Source: Streptomyces sp. NBC_00239
GTDB taxonomy: Bacteria > Actinomycetota > Actinomycetes > Streptomycetales > Streptomycetaceae
NCBI RefSeq assembly: GCF_036194065.1
Contig: NZ_CP108095.1
Span: 62,001-126,000 of the forward strand
Reading direction: 5' to 3'
Length of the DNA stretch: 64,000 nt
This document shows positions 35,855-44,850 of the stretch, piece after piece. Position numbers and translations under genes: made by a program. A model generated the notes under the pieces. That model was given only the letters and a program-made list of their open reading frames with translations. It did no database searches and had not been told where the DNA came from. Numbering within the stretch: position 1 is the first letter of the stretch; every line of letters begins with the position of its first letter.

Positions 35855-36568
35855 TCACTCCACGGCAGCATCGAGGAGAATCTGCGCCAGCTCGCGCGGC
35901 TGGGAGAACATCGGCCAATGGCCGGTGTCCATCTTGACCAGCCGCCAGCGCTTGCTGTTCAGCAGCTCGGCCACATCTTCGTCGGGCTCGGCGTCGTCTG
36001 GCTCGGCCCCCGGCATCACGCACAGGATGTATGTCGCCGGAAGTTCACCGAGCGGCCCCGCCAGCACAGCGGGCTCGGTCAGCGAGGCACCTGGGTGAGG
36101 CGTCGAGCCACGCACGAGGCGTGCGATCTGCTCATCGGTGAGACCTTCGCCATCGTAATGAGCAGCTGGCGCGAGCGGCCAAAACCCTCCGTTCTCGGCG
36201 ATCGATGCCTCCACTGCAGCCCCGCCGTCCGGCCAGGCGGAAGCAAACGACTCGCCGTCAGTTGGAACACTTGAGTCGACGAACACCACGCGGGACAGTC
36301 GGTCACCGATCCGCTCCGCGGCCTGACCGACCGGGATGCCCGAATAGCTGTGACCCACCAGGACTACGTCACGCAGACCCTGGCGTTCCACCTCGGCAAC
36401 GATGTCCTGGACGTGAGTCGCTTGCCCCGCCGGTACACCCCGCTTGTCAGCAAGACCGGACAGCGTCAACGGATGGACGCCGTGACCAGCCGCACGCAGA
36501 TACGGCACCACCTCGCCCCACGCCCACGCCCCGAGCCGTGCACCTGCAACCAGCACGAAATTCACCAT
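35855..36568 (-). CDS. Alpha/beta hydrolase, methylesterase-like
   Basis: This 237-residue protein starts at ATG 36568 with no signal peptide. Landmarks: VNFVLVAGARLGAWAWGEVV (where the family usually has VLVHG, here VAGA), nucleophile elbow LVGHSYSGIP with Ser about 92, an acidic loop PGAEPDDAEPDED, and His in MDTGHWPMFSQPRELA. The overall plan is that of the salicylate-esterase/EstC-like group. The substrate is unknown. It is a single gene flanked by non-coding DNA. Confidence 0.85.
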   Translation of the reverse strand: MVNFVLVAGARLGAWAWGEVVPYLRAAGHGVHPLTLSGLADKRGVPAGQATHVQDIVAEVERQGLRDVVLVGHSYSGIPVGQAAERIGDRLSRVVFVDSSVPTDGESFASAWPDGGAAVEASIAENGGFWPLAPAAHYDGEGLTDEQIARLVRGSTPHPGASLTEPAVLAGPLGELPATYILCVMPGAEPDDAEPDEDVAELLNSKRWRLVKMDTGHWPMFSQPRELAQILLDAAVE

Positions 36569-36937
36569 GCCCGCACCGTAGCCGGGCAGCCTGACGATCT
36601 CCTAGAAAATACTTTCGATACATGCCCCTGCGCGGCGCCCGGCAATTCCTGCAACACACCGGCGAAACACCCCAACCGGTAGTCCCATGAACGAGCGGCC
36701 AGGCCCCCGCGCCGACAAGCACCACCGGCAGAGCCCGCACCGCGCAGTGCGATCCGCTGCCCGCCACGCTTCTCAACAGCGTGGCGTCCCTGGCCTGCGG
36801 CGAACCAGCCGCAGAAGGTTTGATCCCCGGCCGGTGATCGCAGACGCCACCGCAATTCATGCAAACCGGCCCCTTCAGGGTCGGCCGCATCACTAGACTC
36901 AACGCCTCGACCCGACATCGGATTGAGGCACCCGCAC
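36569..36937. other. Intergenic region without a recognisable gene
   Basis: Between the hydrolase start and the kinase start there are only short Arg/His-rich frames with no motifs. It should contain the divergent promoters; I see no convincing -10/-35 pair. Confidence 0.4.
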
Positions 36938-37492
36938 GTGATCCAGAACCCGGCATCGCGCCCTCTCCTCCTGATCGGCGGCGGTGCCGGATCCGGCAAG
37001 ACCTCGCTCGCCCGCGCCCTGGCGGACAACATCCCCGGCGCGGGCCTGGTGCATCTCGACCTCTGCTACCACCAGGACGTCGACCTCGCCCCGAGCACCC
37101 CCCGCCTCGACGGACAGCCCGGCCACGCCATCGACTTCAGTGATCCGCAGGCACTCGGCCCCGCCCGGGTCAAAGCCGCCCTCGACATGCACGCCGGGGC
37201 GCCGCTGGTCGTCGTGGAGGGGATCTTCGCCCTCGCGCTCCCCGAGCTCAGAGAACAGGCGAGCTGGTCCTTCTTCGTCGATACGCCGGCGGACCTCCGT
37301 GTCGTCCGCAAGACGATCCGCAAGATCAGCGAAGGCAAAGACCCCCTGCCCGGACTCCTCGGATACGCCAACACCGTGCGCGCCTTCGACACCCACATCG
37401 AACCCACTCGTGCCCAGGCCGACATCGTCCTCGACGGCACACAGCCCATCGCCGACCTCGCCGCACAGGTGCTGAAACGCCTGAAGCCGTAG
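36938..37492 (+). CDS. Uridine kinase-like P-loop protein
   Basis: GTG 36938 is preceded by GAGG at nine bases and fits better than the TTG at 36923. The 184-residue product has a Walker A motif LIGGGAGSGKTSLARALADN (about 11-30), a DLCYHQD acceptor-site motif, VVVEGIFALALPELRE (Walker B-like) and a lid region DLRVVRKTIRKISEGKD. This matches the uridine/phosphoribulokinase-like NTPase group. The exact substrate is not clear. It is complete and stands alone. Confidence 0.8.
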   Translation: MIQNPASRPLLLIGGGAGSGKTSLARALADNIPGAGLVHLDLCYHQDVDLAPSTPRLDGQPGHAIDFSDPQALGPARVKAALDMHAGAPLVVVEGIFALALPELREQASWSFFVDTPADLRVVRKTIRKISEGKDPLPGLLGYANTVRAFDTHIEPTRAQADIVLDGTQPIADLAAQVLKRLKP

Positions 37493-37687
37493 GAAGGGGG
37501 GCGGGGCTGGCTTCCTTCCATCGACCGGCCGCGCAGGGCGACGGTCACACGAGATCCCCACCCGGATACCTCGTCCTCGGTCCGCCGGATGCGCTCCGCT
37601 GCCGCCAGCACAGCAGGCGGCTCCAGGGCGGGCACGTCACCGTCCGCTCAGGCATGGAAGAGCCCCTTGCCGACAGCCTCCTGAAGG

Positions 37688-37957
37688 TCAGATGCCCGCT
37701 GCCGATTCCGATCTGTGCTGTCGAAGCGGGGTCCCTGCGGAACACGACCGCATCATAGGTTCCGCAACCACACCCGGCACGGATAGGACACAGTGGCGGT
37801 ACGTCGCCGGCACCCAGCGCAGAAACAGCGTGTCCGGATCCTCCCGTCGGAGTCCCGCGCACGCCACCACCGGCCCGTGGAACAAGGCCGGATCCAACAG
37901 CACCGCCCGATTCCCCACCCGCTCTCGCGCCGCCTCAAGCTCAGGCGACAGGAGAGG
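37688..37957 (-). pseudogene. Possible Nudix-type N-terminal fragment
   Basis: The minus strand reads LSPELEAARERVGNRAVLLD, PALFHGPVVACAGLRRED and PDTLFLRWVPATYRHCVLS before losing similarity. The pattern recalls the N-terminal part of actinobacterial Nudix-family proteins, but the Nudix box itself is not present, so this is tentative. It may be the surviving start of a truncated gene. Confidence 0.35.
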
Positions 37958-38015
37958 CGCCTACCCGGCCGTCTTCACGTCACGTCGCGTTCAACGACCG
38001 TGGCGCAGTGGGACA

Positions 38016-38504
38016 TCAACTCGCCCGCCGACTCTTGCGATTGGGGCGACGTGGGCGGACGAAGGTGTCGAGCGCGCCCACGGCCGCACGGATATGGGCC
38101 GGGCCGTGACGCAACCGCTCTCCCGCACACCACCAGGACAGCTGCCCGTCCGCCTCCCGCGGATGCATGCCCAGGCCATGCTCGGCGCACAGAGGCCACG
38201 CCTGCCACAGACACTCGGTGACGGTCTCCTGCGCGGCATCGGCGACGATCGCCAGCGCAGCGGCAGGGTCGTCCGCCGAGTCCGGGTACAGGTAGTTGCC
38301 GTGCCACTCGCCGTTGGCCAGAGCGACGTAGACGTTCTCCGGCTCGTCCGCATCGTAGGGCGGAAGGGCCAGCAGTTGCAGGGGTTCCTGCTCGGGAAGG
38401 GTCACCGCCAAGTCCCGGTTGAGGAGGGCGAGAGCCCGGTCCCACAGGGGGTACTCGCCTGGCGAGACTCGACGGGGCTCGGGGCGGTCGAAAAGAGCGC
38501 GCAT
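38016..38504 (-). CDS. Conserved hypothetical protein
   Basis: GGAGG at nine bases before ATG 38504 supports this start over ATG 38513. The 162-residue product is acidic and soluble: LFDRPEPRRVSPGEYPLWDR, LPEQEPLQLLALPPYDADEP, ENVYVALANGEWHGNYLYPD, and LSWWCAGERLRHGPAHIRAA. It reads like a complete conserved streptomycete protein, but I do not recognise a named family. It ends in a basic tail. Confidence 0.65.
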   Translation of the reverse strand: MRALFDRPEPRRVSPGEYPLWDRALALLNRDLAVTLPEQEPLQLLALPPYDADEPENVYVALANGEWHGNYLYPDSADDPAAALAIVADAAQETVTECLWQAWPLCAEHGLGMHPREADGQLSWWCAGERLRHGPAHIRAAVGALDTFVRPRRPNRKSRRAS

Positions 38505-38587
38505 GGGCACCATCCTCCGCCACGCAGCAACAGCCCCAATCGCACACCGCGTCGTCAGACCGACCTCACCGAGCAAAGCGGCAGACC

Positions 38588-38745
38588 GCCAGTGAGGGCC
38601 AGGAGAGGTCACCGGTGACTCACGGATCCGCCGGTGAGGTCCGAGGAAAGTCACCGGTGCACCAGTGAGGTTCGGGCCGTGCAGGGCTGTGACCTGCATT
38701 GGGGAGGTTCCGCGGCACTGTCGGTACCTCAGCGGTGAGGTACCG
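38588..38745. repeat. 42-bp direct repeat and adjoining inverted repeat
   Basis: GTGAGG(G/T)CC followed at a fixed distance by GTCACCGGTG occurs twice exactly 42 bases apart (38592-38617 and 38634-38659). Two more GTGAGG cores follow. A perfect inverted repeat CGGTACCTCA-gcgg-TGAGGTACCG lies at 38722-38745. No gene uses the region convincingly. Confidence 0.65.
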
Positions 38746-38840
38746 GACCTTCCCCGTTGTCCTTCCGTGACGCCTGATTGCGGGACCACCGGCACCAGCG
38801 GTACAAGCCAGGCGAACAGCCCCTGCCCGGTACGTCTGCC

Positions 38841-39335
38841 TCAGGCGGGCAGCCAGTCGGGCCACCACGGCGGCACATTGTCCGGCCCGCAGATCCCCGG
38901 GCTCGGGTAGCCGTCGAGGGTGCCCCGCGAAGCGAAGAACCAGACCACCACCGCCGCGAGGACGGCCAGCACCGCGATCGCCCGCAGCCACAGCGGCAGC
39001 CTCCGGGCCAGCACGCACGTCACCGCCGCCAGAGCCATGCAGGCCGGCACCAGGACCAGGAAGAGGAAGTTCATTTCGAACCTGCCCCCGGCATCCCAGC
39101 CCGCAGCGCAGTGGATGCGGGCGTTCGAAGCGAGAACGACCGCGGCCCAGCCAGCCACAGCACCACACAGCACCGAGACCGTCCCCAGCACCCGGTCAGC
39201 CCTGCCCACCGGTCGCAGAGAGCCCAACAACGACGACGGCGGGGCGAGCGCCGTCGCCGACGAGGGCGCGTCATCCGGCGACGCCGAAGATCGCGCGCCG
39301 TGCTCCGGGGAAGGACGGGGATCGAATTCAGTCAC
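38841..39335 (-). CDS. Hypothetical membrane protein
   Basis: GTG 39335 gives 164 residues; the frame is open further upstream. An N-terminal 50-residue Pro/Ser/Ala-rich region is followed by three likely membrane helices (VLGTVSVLCGAVAGWAAVVL, FLFLVLVPACMALAAVTCVL, AIAVLAVLAAVVVWFFA) and a short Trp/Pro-rich tail ending PPWWPDWLPA. No family recognised. The tail resembles those of small actinobacterial membrane proteins. Confidence 0.6.
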   Translation of the reverse strand: MTEFDPRPSPEHGARSSASPDDAPSSATALAPPSSLLGSLRPVGRADRVLGTVSVLCGAVAGWAAVVLASNARIHCAAGWDAGGRFEMNFLFLVLVPACMALAAVTCVLARRLPLWLRAIAVLAVLAAVVVWFFASRGTLDGYPSPGICGPDNVPPWWPDWLPA

Positions 39336-39408
39336 AGTCCCACGAGACGCGCACCGCAGGCCGGCAGTTCCCCGCACCCGGAACAAGGCTCACGCGACCG
39401 ACGGCGCA

Positions 39409-39543
39409 GAGCGCGGTGACCTCCTCGGCCAGGTTCGCGCAGTTGCTGACCCGTGCGCCATGGCCGGGTTCGGTCAGGGCGCGGGAGAACACGACCTTGG
39501 GAGCGGCGCGCCAGATGGGGGCGAACTTCAGGTCGTGCGGGTC
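39409..39543 (-). pseudogene. Dihydrofolate reductase-family fragment
   Basis: The minus strand reads DPHDLKFAPIWRAAPKVVFS, RALTEPGHGARVSNCANLAE and EVTAL, matching the middle of RibD/DHFR-like reductases (W-xxx-PKVVFSRTL ... LAEEVAALK). The N-terminal cofactor site and the C-terminus are missing. It is a relic. Confidence 0.6.
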
Positions 39544-39712
39544 GACCTGCCGGGAAGTTCCCTGCCGGCACAGTCGCCCGGGCATCTCGGTGCTGGCACG
39601 GTCGCCCGGATATCACGGTCCGCCCGCAGTCGGCGCACGGGGAGATGCCCGGTGCTTCCTCGGGCCGACCGTGCACCCCGGCCGCCGGTGCACGGGCTCG
39701 GCGGGGGGGGAG

Positions 39713-40687
39713 CTACTGCTCCAGGCGGGACAGGTCCGGGCTCCGGGCGCCGGATGCTTCGGGAATGGTTTCACCGACGGACTCGGACTGCTCCGGGGTC
39801 AGGCGTACGGACAGGGCGGCGAGATTGTCGTCGAGGTGGGTGCGGCGGCGGGTCCCCGGGAGCGGGACGATCCGCTCGGGGCGGGCCAGGAGCCAGGCCA
39901 GGGCCAGCTGCGCGGGCGTGCAGCCGGCCTCGGCGGCGAGATCGCGCAGGCGTTGGACCAGGGTGAGGTTGGCGGCGAGGTGGGCGCCCTGGAAGCGGGG
40001 CTGGGTGTGGCGGACGTCGTCCTGGTGGAGGCCGCCGGTCGAGGTGAGGGTACCGGTGAGCAGGCCGCGTCCGAGGGGTGAGTAGGCGACGAGGGTGACG
40101 CCGAGTTGGTGGGCGGTGGGCAGGATCTCCCGTTCGAGGGCGCGGGTGAACAGGGAGTACTCGCTCTGGAGGGCGGCGACGGGTGCGGTGGTGCAGGCGC
40201 GGCGCAGGGTGTCGGAGTTGACCTCGGAGAGGCCGATGTGGCGGATCTTTCCGGCGGTGACGAGGTCCTGCATCGCGCCGACGGTGTCCTCGACGGGCAC
40301 GGCGGGGTCGCGGCGGTGGAGGTAGTAGAGGTCGATGTGGTCGACGCCCAGGCGGCGCAGGGAGGCTTCGCAGGCGGCTCGGGCGTGGGCCGGGGTGGAG
40401 TCGATGCGCCGGGCGGTGGGGTCCGGGCCGCGGACGACGCCGAACTTGGTGGCGAGGAACACCTCGTGGCGGCGCCTCTTGATGGCGCGGCCGACGAGTT
40501 CCTCGTTGGTGAACGGACCGTACATGTCGGCCGTGTCGAGGTGGGTCAGACCGCGGTCGAGGGCGTGGCGGATGGTTGCGAGCGCCTCGCGCTGGTCGGC
40601 GGGCCCGTAGAAGTCGGACATGCCCATGCAGCCCAGGCCCATGGCCGGCACGAGCGGGCCTCGTGCTCCCAGTCTCCTGTGCTCCAC
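39713..40687 (-). CDS. Aldo/keto reductase
   Basis: This 324-residue protein carries the complete AKR catalytic tetrad: Asp51 and Tyr56 in LDTADMYGPFTNEELVGRAI, Lys81 in FLATKFG and His123 in YYLHRRDP. The barrel has IRHIGLSEVNSDTLRRA, LQSEYSLFTRALEREILPTA and the NADPH-binding end region AWLLARPERIVPLPGTRRRT. It reduces aldehydes or ketones with NADPH in the cytoplasm. It is divergent from the dioxygenase-like gene, with starts about 134 bases apart. The substrate is unknown. Confidence 0.92.
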   Translation of the reverse strand: MEHRRLGARGPLVPAMGLGCMGMSDFYGPADQREALATIRHALDRGLTHLDTADMYGPFTNEELVGRAIKRRRHEVFLATKFGVVRGPDPTARRIDSTPAHARAACEASLRRLGVDHIDLYYLHRRDPAVPVEDTVGAMQDLVTAGKIRHIGLSEVNSDTLRRACTTAPVAALQSEYSLFTRALEREILPTAHQLGVTLVAYSPLGRGLLTGTLTSTGGLHQDDVRHTQPRFQGAHLAANLTLVQRLRDLAAEAGCTPAQLALAWLLARPERIVPLPGTRRRTHLDDNLAALSVRLTPEQSESVGETIPEASGARSPDLSRLEQ

Positions 40688-40821
40688 AGGTCCGGCTCCC
40701 CTCCGCTGTCCTGAAGTGGTGCTCCCCCATGTGCCCGGGCCCCTGCGTCCTTACGCCCATGGTGGCCGACTCCTATGCTGCGCGGGTGAGTCGAGGCGGC
40801 TTTCGGCGTGAAGGGGCTCTG

Positions 40822-41709
40822 ATGCGGCCGATGGACGGCGCTGGCACCGCGGGCTGGACCCGGTCGACCCCGCCCGCCCCCGCAGCGTTCCGGATCCCGT
40901 ATACGCACGACCACGCCGCGCTTGCCGGACGGCTGCGCCGCGCGGTCGAGCACGGCCCCGGCTTCGCGGTGGTGACGGGGACGCCCGTCGCCGACCTGGC
41001 CGTCCGGGACGCGCAGTCCTTCGCCGTGGAGATGCTCGACCCGCTCGGCACCGCCCTCCTGCAGGGCCGCGGCGGTGAGGGCGAGAGGGCGTGGCTCGTC
41101 CGCGACGAGGGCGTGAGCGCCCACACCGGAGAGGGCCGCTTCCACGAGAACGCGTACACCTCGAAGTCGCGCGGGTACCTCCATCTCCACAACGACCAGG
41201 CCGTACGGCCCTTCGGACAGGATCCAGACCTGCTGGCGCTGTTCGCCCACCGCCGCGCCCGCCGGGGCGGGGCCTCCCTCCTCCTCGACGGCCGCGCCCT
41301 GTACCGGATCCTGGCCGCAGAGCACCCGCGGGCACTGGCCGAGCTAGGTAGGCCGTACCCGGTCGACCGACGCCACGTCACGCCCGCGGGCGGACCCGAA
41401 GTGATACGCGTCCCGGTGTTCGACACGGGCGGCGGGCGCCTGGTCGTACGGTGCAACGCCAAGCGCATCGAAACGGCCGCCGAACTCACCGGAGACCGCT
41501 TGCCGGCCGGCCAGCGGGCCGCCCTCGATGTCCTGAAGAACCTCCTGGCCGGGCCGTCCCTGAGGATCCGCGTCCTGCTGGACGAAGGGGACTGCCTGCT
41601 CACCGACGACCGCCGCGTCCTCCACGGCCGCACCGCCTACGAGGACCACTCCGACCCCGAGCGCCGACGTTGTCTGATCCGCCTGATGCTCCGCCGGCAC
41701 CCCGACTGA
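40822..41709 (+). CDS. TauD/TfdA-like Fe(II)/2-oxoglutarate dioxygenase
   Basis: ATG 40822 has GAAGGGG six bases upstream. The 295-residue protein has the jelly-roll iron site: H-x-D in YLHLHNDQAVRPFGQ and a distal His in RRVLHGRTAYEDHSDPERRR, with Arg residues after it for 2-oxoglutarate. An EGRFHENAYTSKSRGYLHLH region resembles clavaminate-synthase-type and gamma-butyrobetaine-type enzymes. It probably hydroxylates or otherwise oxidises an amino acid-like substrate. It is divergent from the aldo/keto reductase. The natural substrate is unknown. Confidence 0.85.
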   Translation: MRPMDGAGTAGWTRSTPPAPAAFRIPYTHDHAALAGRLRRAVEHGPGFAVVTGTPVADLAVRDAQSFAVEMLDPLGTALLQGRGGEGERAWLVRDEGVSAHTGEGRFHENAYTSKSRGYLHLHNDQAVRPFGQDPDLLALFAHRRARRGGASLLLDGRALYRILAAEHPRALAELGRPYPVDRRHVTPAGGPEVIRVPVFDTGGGRLVVRCNAKRIETAAELTGDRLPAGQRAALDVLKNLLAGPSLRIRVLLDEGDCLLTDDRRVLHGRTAYEDHSDPERRRCLIRLMLRRHPD

Positions 41710-41935
41710 CCGGACCGTGCGGCCTGACCGGAACGCACGACGGTTGCCGTACGGGTTTGCGGCCCGTGGCGGCTGCGGCAGCGCCGACGCCGGGCGACGG
41801 AGCCGGTGCGCACACCCGACGTGCCCTCTGCGCCCCACCGGTGCTGCCGGCGCGCGCCTTCACCCCACGCAAGGGCCGCGGCGTTTGCCGACTCCGCTGG
41901 GCTGGATACGGTGCTGGGCAACGATCGGCGTAGGT

Positions 41936-42358
41936 CTATCCCCAACAGCGTCTTACCCACCATCCGCCGTAGGGCGAGGCGAAGGGGTCGGGCCAGGTCT
42001 TGGCGATGTAGAGGTCGTCGAGTGGTTTCACCAGGTGCCGCAGCTCACGCGCTGCCCGTGGTGGAAGAGCGTGCATGGCCGTTTCCAGAACTTGCCGCTC
42101 GTCGGTGGTGTAGAAGGGGTTGCACAAAGGGCAACCGCAACCGCCGGAGAGGCTACGGCTGGGGCGGTGGGCTGTTCGTGACCACTGCTGCAAGGCCTGT
42201 GCTATCGCCCCAGGCCAGAGCCGGTCGTGTTCGAGGCGGGAAACCGCTCCGGCGAGCTTGCCGGAGCCACGCGGCAACCCGGGCGTTGGTGTTCCATGCG
42301 TCTGCCGCCTCGGGTGACGTCCGGAGGCGCGGACTCGGGACGGCCGATTACGCGGCAT
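41936..42358 (-). CDS. Conserved hypothetical protein with CxC-type cysteines
   Basis: This 140-residue basic protein has a Cys-bearing motif GGCGCPLCNPFYTTDERQVL, then ETAMHALPPRAARELRHLVK, PLDDLYIAKTWPDPFA and a Trp-rich C-terminus GGWWVRRCWG. Three or four Cys could bind a metal. It looks like a family found in streptomycete accessory regions; no function is known to me. It adjoins an IS630 remnant. Confidence 0.6.
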   Translation of the reverse strand: MPRNRPSRVRASGRHPRRQTHGTPTPGLPRGSGKLAGAVSRLEHDRLWPGAIAQALQQWSRTAHRPSRSLSGGCGCPLCNPFYTTDERQVLETAMHALPPRAARELRHLVKPLDDLYIAKTWPDPFASPYGGWWVRRCWG

Positions 42359-42578
42359 CGTCCTTTCTGATCTTGTTGTTCACGGGGCCACGATGCCATA
42401 TCCGGGGACGGCATCGCGCCCCGGATCAGCCGTCGGCCGGTGGTCTTGCCCGTGTGCCGGGGCTTGGTTCCGTGCTTGCCGACCGTGCTTGCCGACCGTG
42501 CTTGATCCCGGAGTGCAACGCCCCGAGCTCAGATGCCCGGCCGGCCCGGGCGCGGCATGCCACAGCCCGTGCAGTACT

Positions 42579-42960
42579 GACTTCGGCTTTTCAAGGTGAC
42601 GTTGGGTGTCGAGGGTGAGGCCGGTGCCGGTGATGAAGCCGTCGAGGGTGTCGGGCCGGTATTGAAGGCGTTTGTGGCGGTTGCGGACGAGGATTTCGAG
42701 TCGGTCGAGGGCCATGACGGCGAGGTTGGCCAGGCAGCGTTTGACGTGCGCCCACACGCCTTCGACGGGGTTCAGGTCGGGCGAGTAGGCGGGCAGCAGG
42801 AACACCGTCAGCCACTCGCGTTCGGCGACGAGGTCCCGCATCCGACGGGAGACGTGGGTGTTCAGGCGGTCCCAGACCAGCACGATCGGCGCTCTGACCA
42901 GGTGATGGACGCCGTCGCTCAGCGCGATGAAGTCCCGCTCGCCCAAACTGCGACGAATGG
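42579..42960 (-). mobile_element. 3' remnant of an IS630-family element
   Basis: CTGACTTCGGCTTTTCAAGGTGA at 42579 inward is a diverged version of the terminal repeat of the element at 6568-7736, and TA precedes it (42577-42578). The minus strand encodes the transposase C-terminal half: LGERDFIALSDGVHHLVRAP, VLVWDRLNTHVSRR, LLPAYSPDLNPVEGVWAHVK and RPDTLDGFITGTGLTLD. Similarity stops at about 42956, so the first half and left end are gone. Confidence 0.8.
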
Positions 42961-43155
42961 TGGCGTGCCCCCGGCGGTCATCCGGCGGGGGCCCGCCACC
43001 TTGTCCTCCAGCAGTGGCGGGGGCTCCGTCGCACGCCGCCACCACGCTCACCTGCTCACCTGCTTGCCGCCATCGTCGAGCTCGGCGGTGAGCTGGAGCT
43101 CCCAACTACCCTGACGGGCGCTTCAGGGGCGCGGTCATCCCAGAAGGCTGCTCGG

Positions 43156-43548
43156 TCAGCGACGCCGGCCGCCGCCGATGCGGCGGTCGTCGGCCAGTGC
43201 GGTAAGCGGGCCGAACTCGCTGGCAAGCTGGTTCCACGTCAGAACCTCGCCACAGCGGGCCGGGAACTCCTTCGGGTTGAACTCGGGCATGGTCCAGGTG
43301 CCAGTGCCCCGGTCCCGCAGCCACAGGTCCCCGTCACCGTCGACCACAGTCGGCGGGACCGGTACGGGCTCGGCCTGATCGGTGGGCTCCCAGGTGACCC
43401 GGCCCGGGTGGGAAACGCGGCGCAGCTCGGTGGTGGCCAGCCGCGCGGCCAAGTCACGGGTGGACTCTTCGGCGTCCTTGACCGACGTGAGTCGGAATGC
43501 GTCGTCAAGTACGGGCAGGGCTGGATTCTTGCTGCGCTTTGAACTCAT
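43156..43548 (-). CDS. Hypothetical protein
   Basis: ATG 43548 follows GGAGG by ten bases. The 130-residue soluble protein has a Lys/Arg-rich start, DAEESTRDLAARLATTELRR, PVPPTVVDGDGDLWLRDRGT, GTWTMPEFNPKEFPARCGEV and a basic Gly/Arg tail. It is downstream of the small gene at 43584 in the same direction with 35 bases between, so the two are probably co-transcribed. No family recognised. Confidence 0.6.
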   Translation of the reverse strand: MSSKRSKNPALPVLDDAFRLTSVKDAEESTRDLAARLATTELRRVSHPGRVTWEPTDQAEPVPVPPTVVDGDGDLWLRDRGTGTWTMPEFNPKEFPARCGEVLTWNQLASEFGPLTALADDRRIGGGRRR

Positions 43549-43583
43549 ACGCTGACTACCTCCGGTGGGGGGCGTCACATCCG

Positions 43584-43832
43584 TTATGGCACCCCGTAGA
43601 GGAACACGGTATCCGAGGCGGGAGCCGGGCCGGCTACGACCACTGTCCAGGTGGAGGCGCTGGCACACCGGGCGGCGAGCTCGGCGAAGATCGGCTCCAG
43701 GTCGGGTCGAGGAACCGTTTCACCGCTACTTCGCTGCACGCCGATGACGGGCGTGAGCCGCATCGTCGTGGTCCCGCCCGGTTCAACGGCGCCCGGGCCG
43801 TCCGGGTTACCCACGAGCGTGGCGGAGTTCAC
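43584..43832 (-). CDS. Small hypothetical protein
   Basis: The frame encodes up to 82 residues (GTG 43832); ATG 43763 would give 59 starting MRLTPVIGVQRSSGE. It includes PRPDLEPIFAELAARCASAS and ends DTVFLYGVP. The position upstream of the 43548 gene supports a two-gene unit. No motifs recognised. Confidence 0.45.
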   Translation of the reverse strand: MNSATLVGNPDGPGAVEPGGTTTMRLTPVIGVQRSSGETVPRPDLEPIFAELAARCASASTWTVVVAGPAPASDTVFLYGVP

Positions 43833-44046
43833 GGAGGGCGGTGCGGGCCGCCCCGCCCGTCCGCTGCGGCTGAGGCCGATGTCCGGGTGCCCGCCCAGCC
43901 GGACGGTGGCGGGTGATCCCCACCCTGCCCCGCTACGTCGGGACCACCGTAGGGGCCCCAGTCAAGGCAAGCCGAAATCCCATGGAGCCCACCTGCATGG
44001 CATGGAATGATCTTGGCGACTGCTGACGAAAGGGAAGGCTGAAAAC

Positions 44047-44850
44047 GTGTACGTACCGTCATCTGCACGAGCTCTCGATGATGACGAGCGTGAGCTCGTG
44101 GAGCTGGCACGCCGCACAATAGACGCCCATACGGACGCCGGGCCCGACGAAGACGGGATCCACACGATGGGGGCTGCGGTCATGGCCGCCGACTACCGGA
44201 TGTTCGCTGGCGTGAACCTCTACCACTTCACCGGCGGACCCTGCGCCGAACTCGTGGCTCTGGGAGCCGCACGAGCCCAGGGCGCCCGCCAGATGCGCTG
44301 CATCGTTGCCGTGGGAAACCACGGGCGGGGGGTCATCGGCCCGTGCGGGCGTGATCGGCAGGTCTTCGTGGACTACTACCCCACCATGCGCGTCATCGTG
44401 CCTACGCCTGCGGGGCCCAGGTCCGTTCTCGCCGCCGACCTGATGCCGCTTACCCAGCGATGGACCCCGGAAGGCATGGCCAGTCTCGACCCATCGCTCT
44501 ACCAAGACCCCGAGACGGCCGGTCCCCCGATCATCCGGTTCAACCCCCGCTACCTTGAAGACGTCCGCTCTGGCGCGAAGACCAAGACCACCCGCTTCCG
44601 GGACCCGGCCCAGCTCGGGCCAGCACGGCTGGTGTTTGAAAGCGACCCCGAAGTCGTCCTGCTGGCAGAGGTGACCGGTATCAGGCACTGCCTGGTCAGC
44701 GACCTGACCAACCAGGACGCCCAAGCCGAGGGGCTGACGACCGCAACCGAACTCCGGGAAGGCCTCAAGGGCCACTACCCAGATCTGGCGGGAACCGACG
44801 AAGTCGACGTGATCACCTTCCAGATCAACGACAAGACAGGCGCTGCTTAA
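44047..44850 (+). CDS. Cytidine-deaminase-like protein fused to an ASCH domain
   Basis: This 267-residue protein has two parts. Residues about 10-125 are a cytidine/blasticidin deaminase-like domain: NLYHFTGGPCAELVALGAAR gives Cys66 (zinc) and Glu68 (proton shuttle), and VIGPCGRDRQVFVDYYP has Cys100 but Asp103 where the family has the third zinc Cys (PCxxC). Residues about 158-262 look like an ASCH domain: IIRFNPRYLEDVRSGAKTKT, VVLLAEVTGIRHCLVSDLTN and EVDVITFQI. ASCH domains handle RNA or modified nucleosides. It probably acts on a nucleoside or nucleotide, but zinc binding with Asp is untested. Confidence 0.75.
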   Translation: MYVPSSARALDDDERELVELARRTIDAHTDAGPDEDGIHTMGAAVMAADYRMFAGVNLYHFTGGPCAELVALGAARAQGARQMRCIVAVGNHGRGVIGPCGRDRQVFVDYYPTMRVIVPTPAGPRSVLAADLMPLTQRWTPEGMASLDPSLYQDPETAGPPIIRFNPRYLEDVRSGAKTKTTRFRDPAQLGPARLVFESDPEVVLLAEVTGIRHCLVSDLTNQDAQAEGLTTATELREGLKGHYPDLAGTDEVDVITFQINDKTGAA

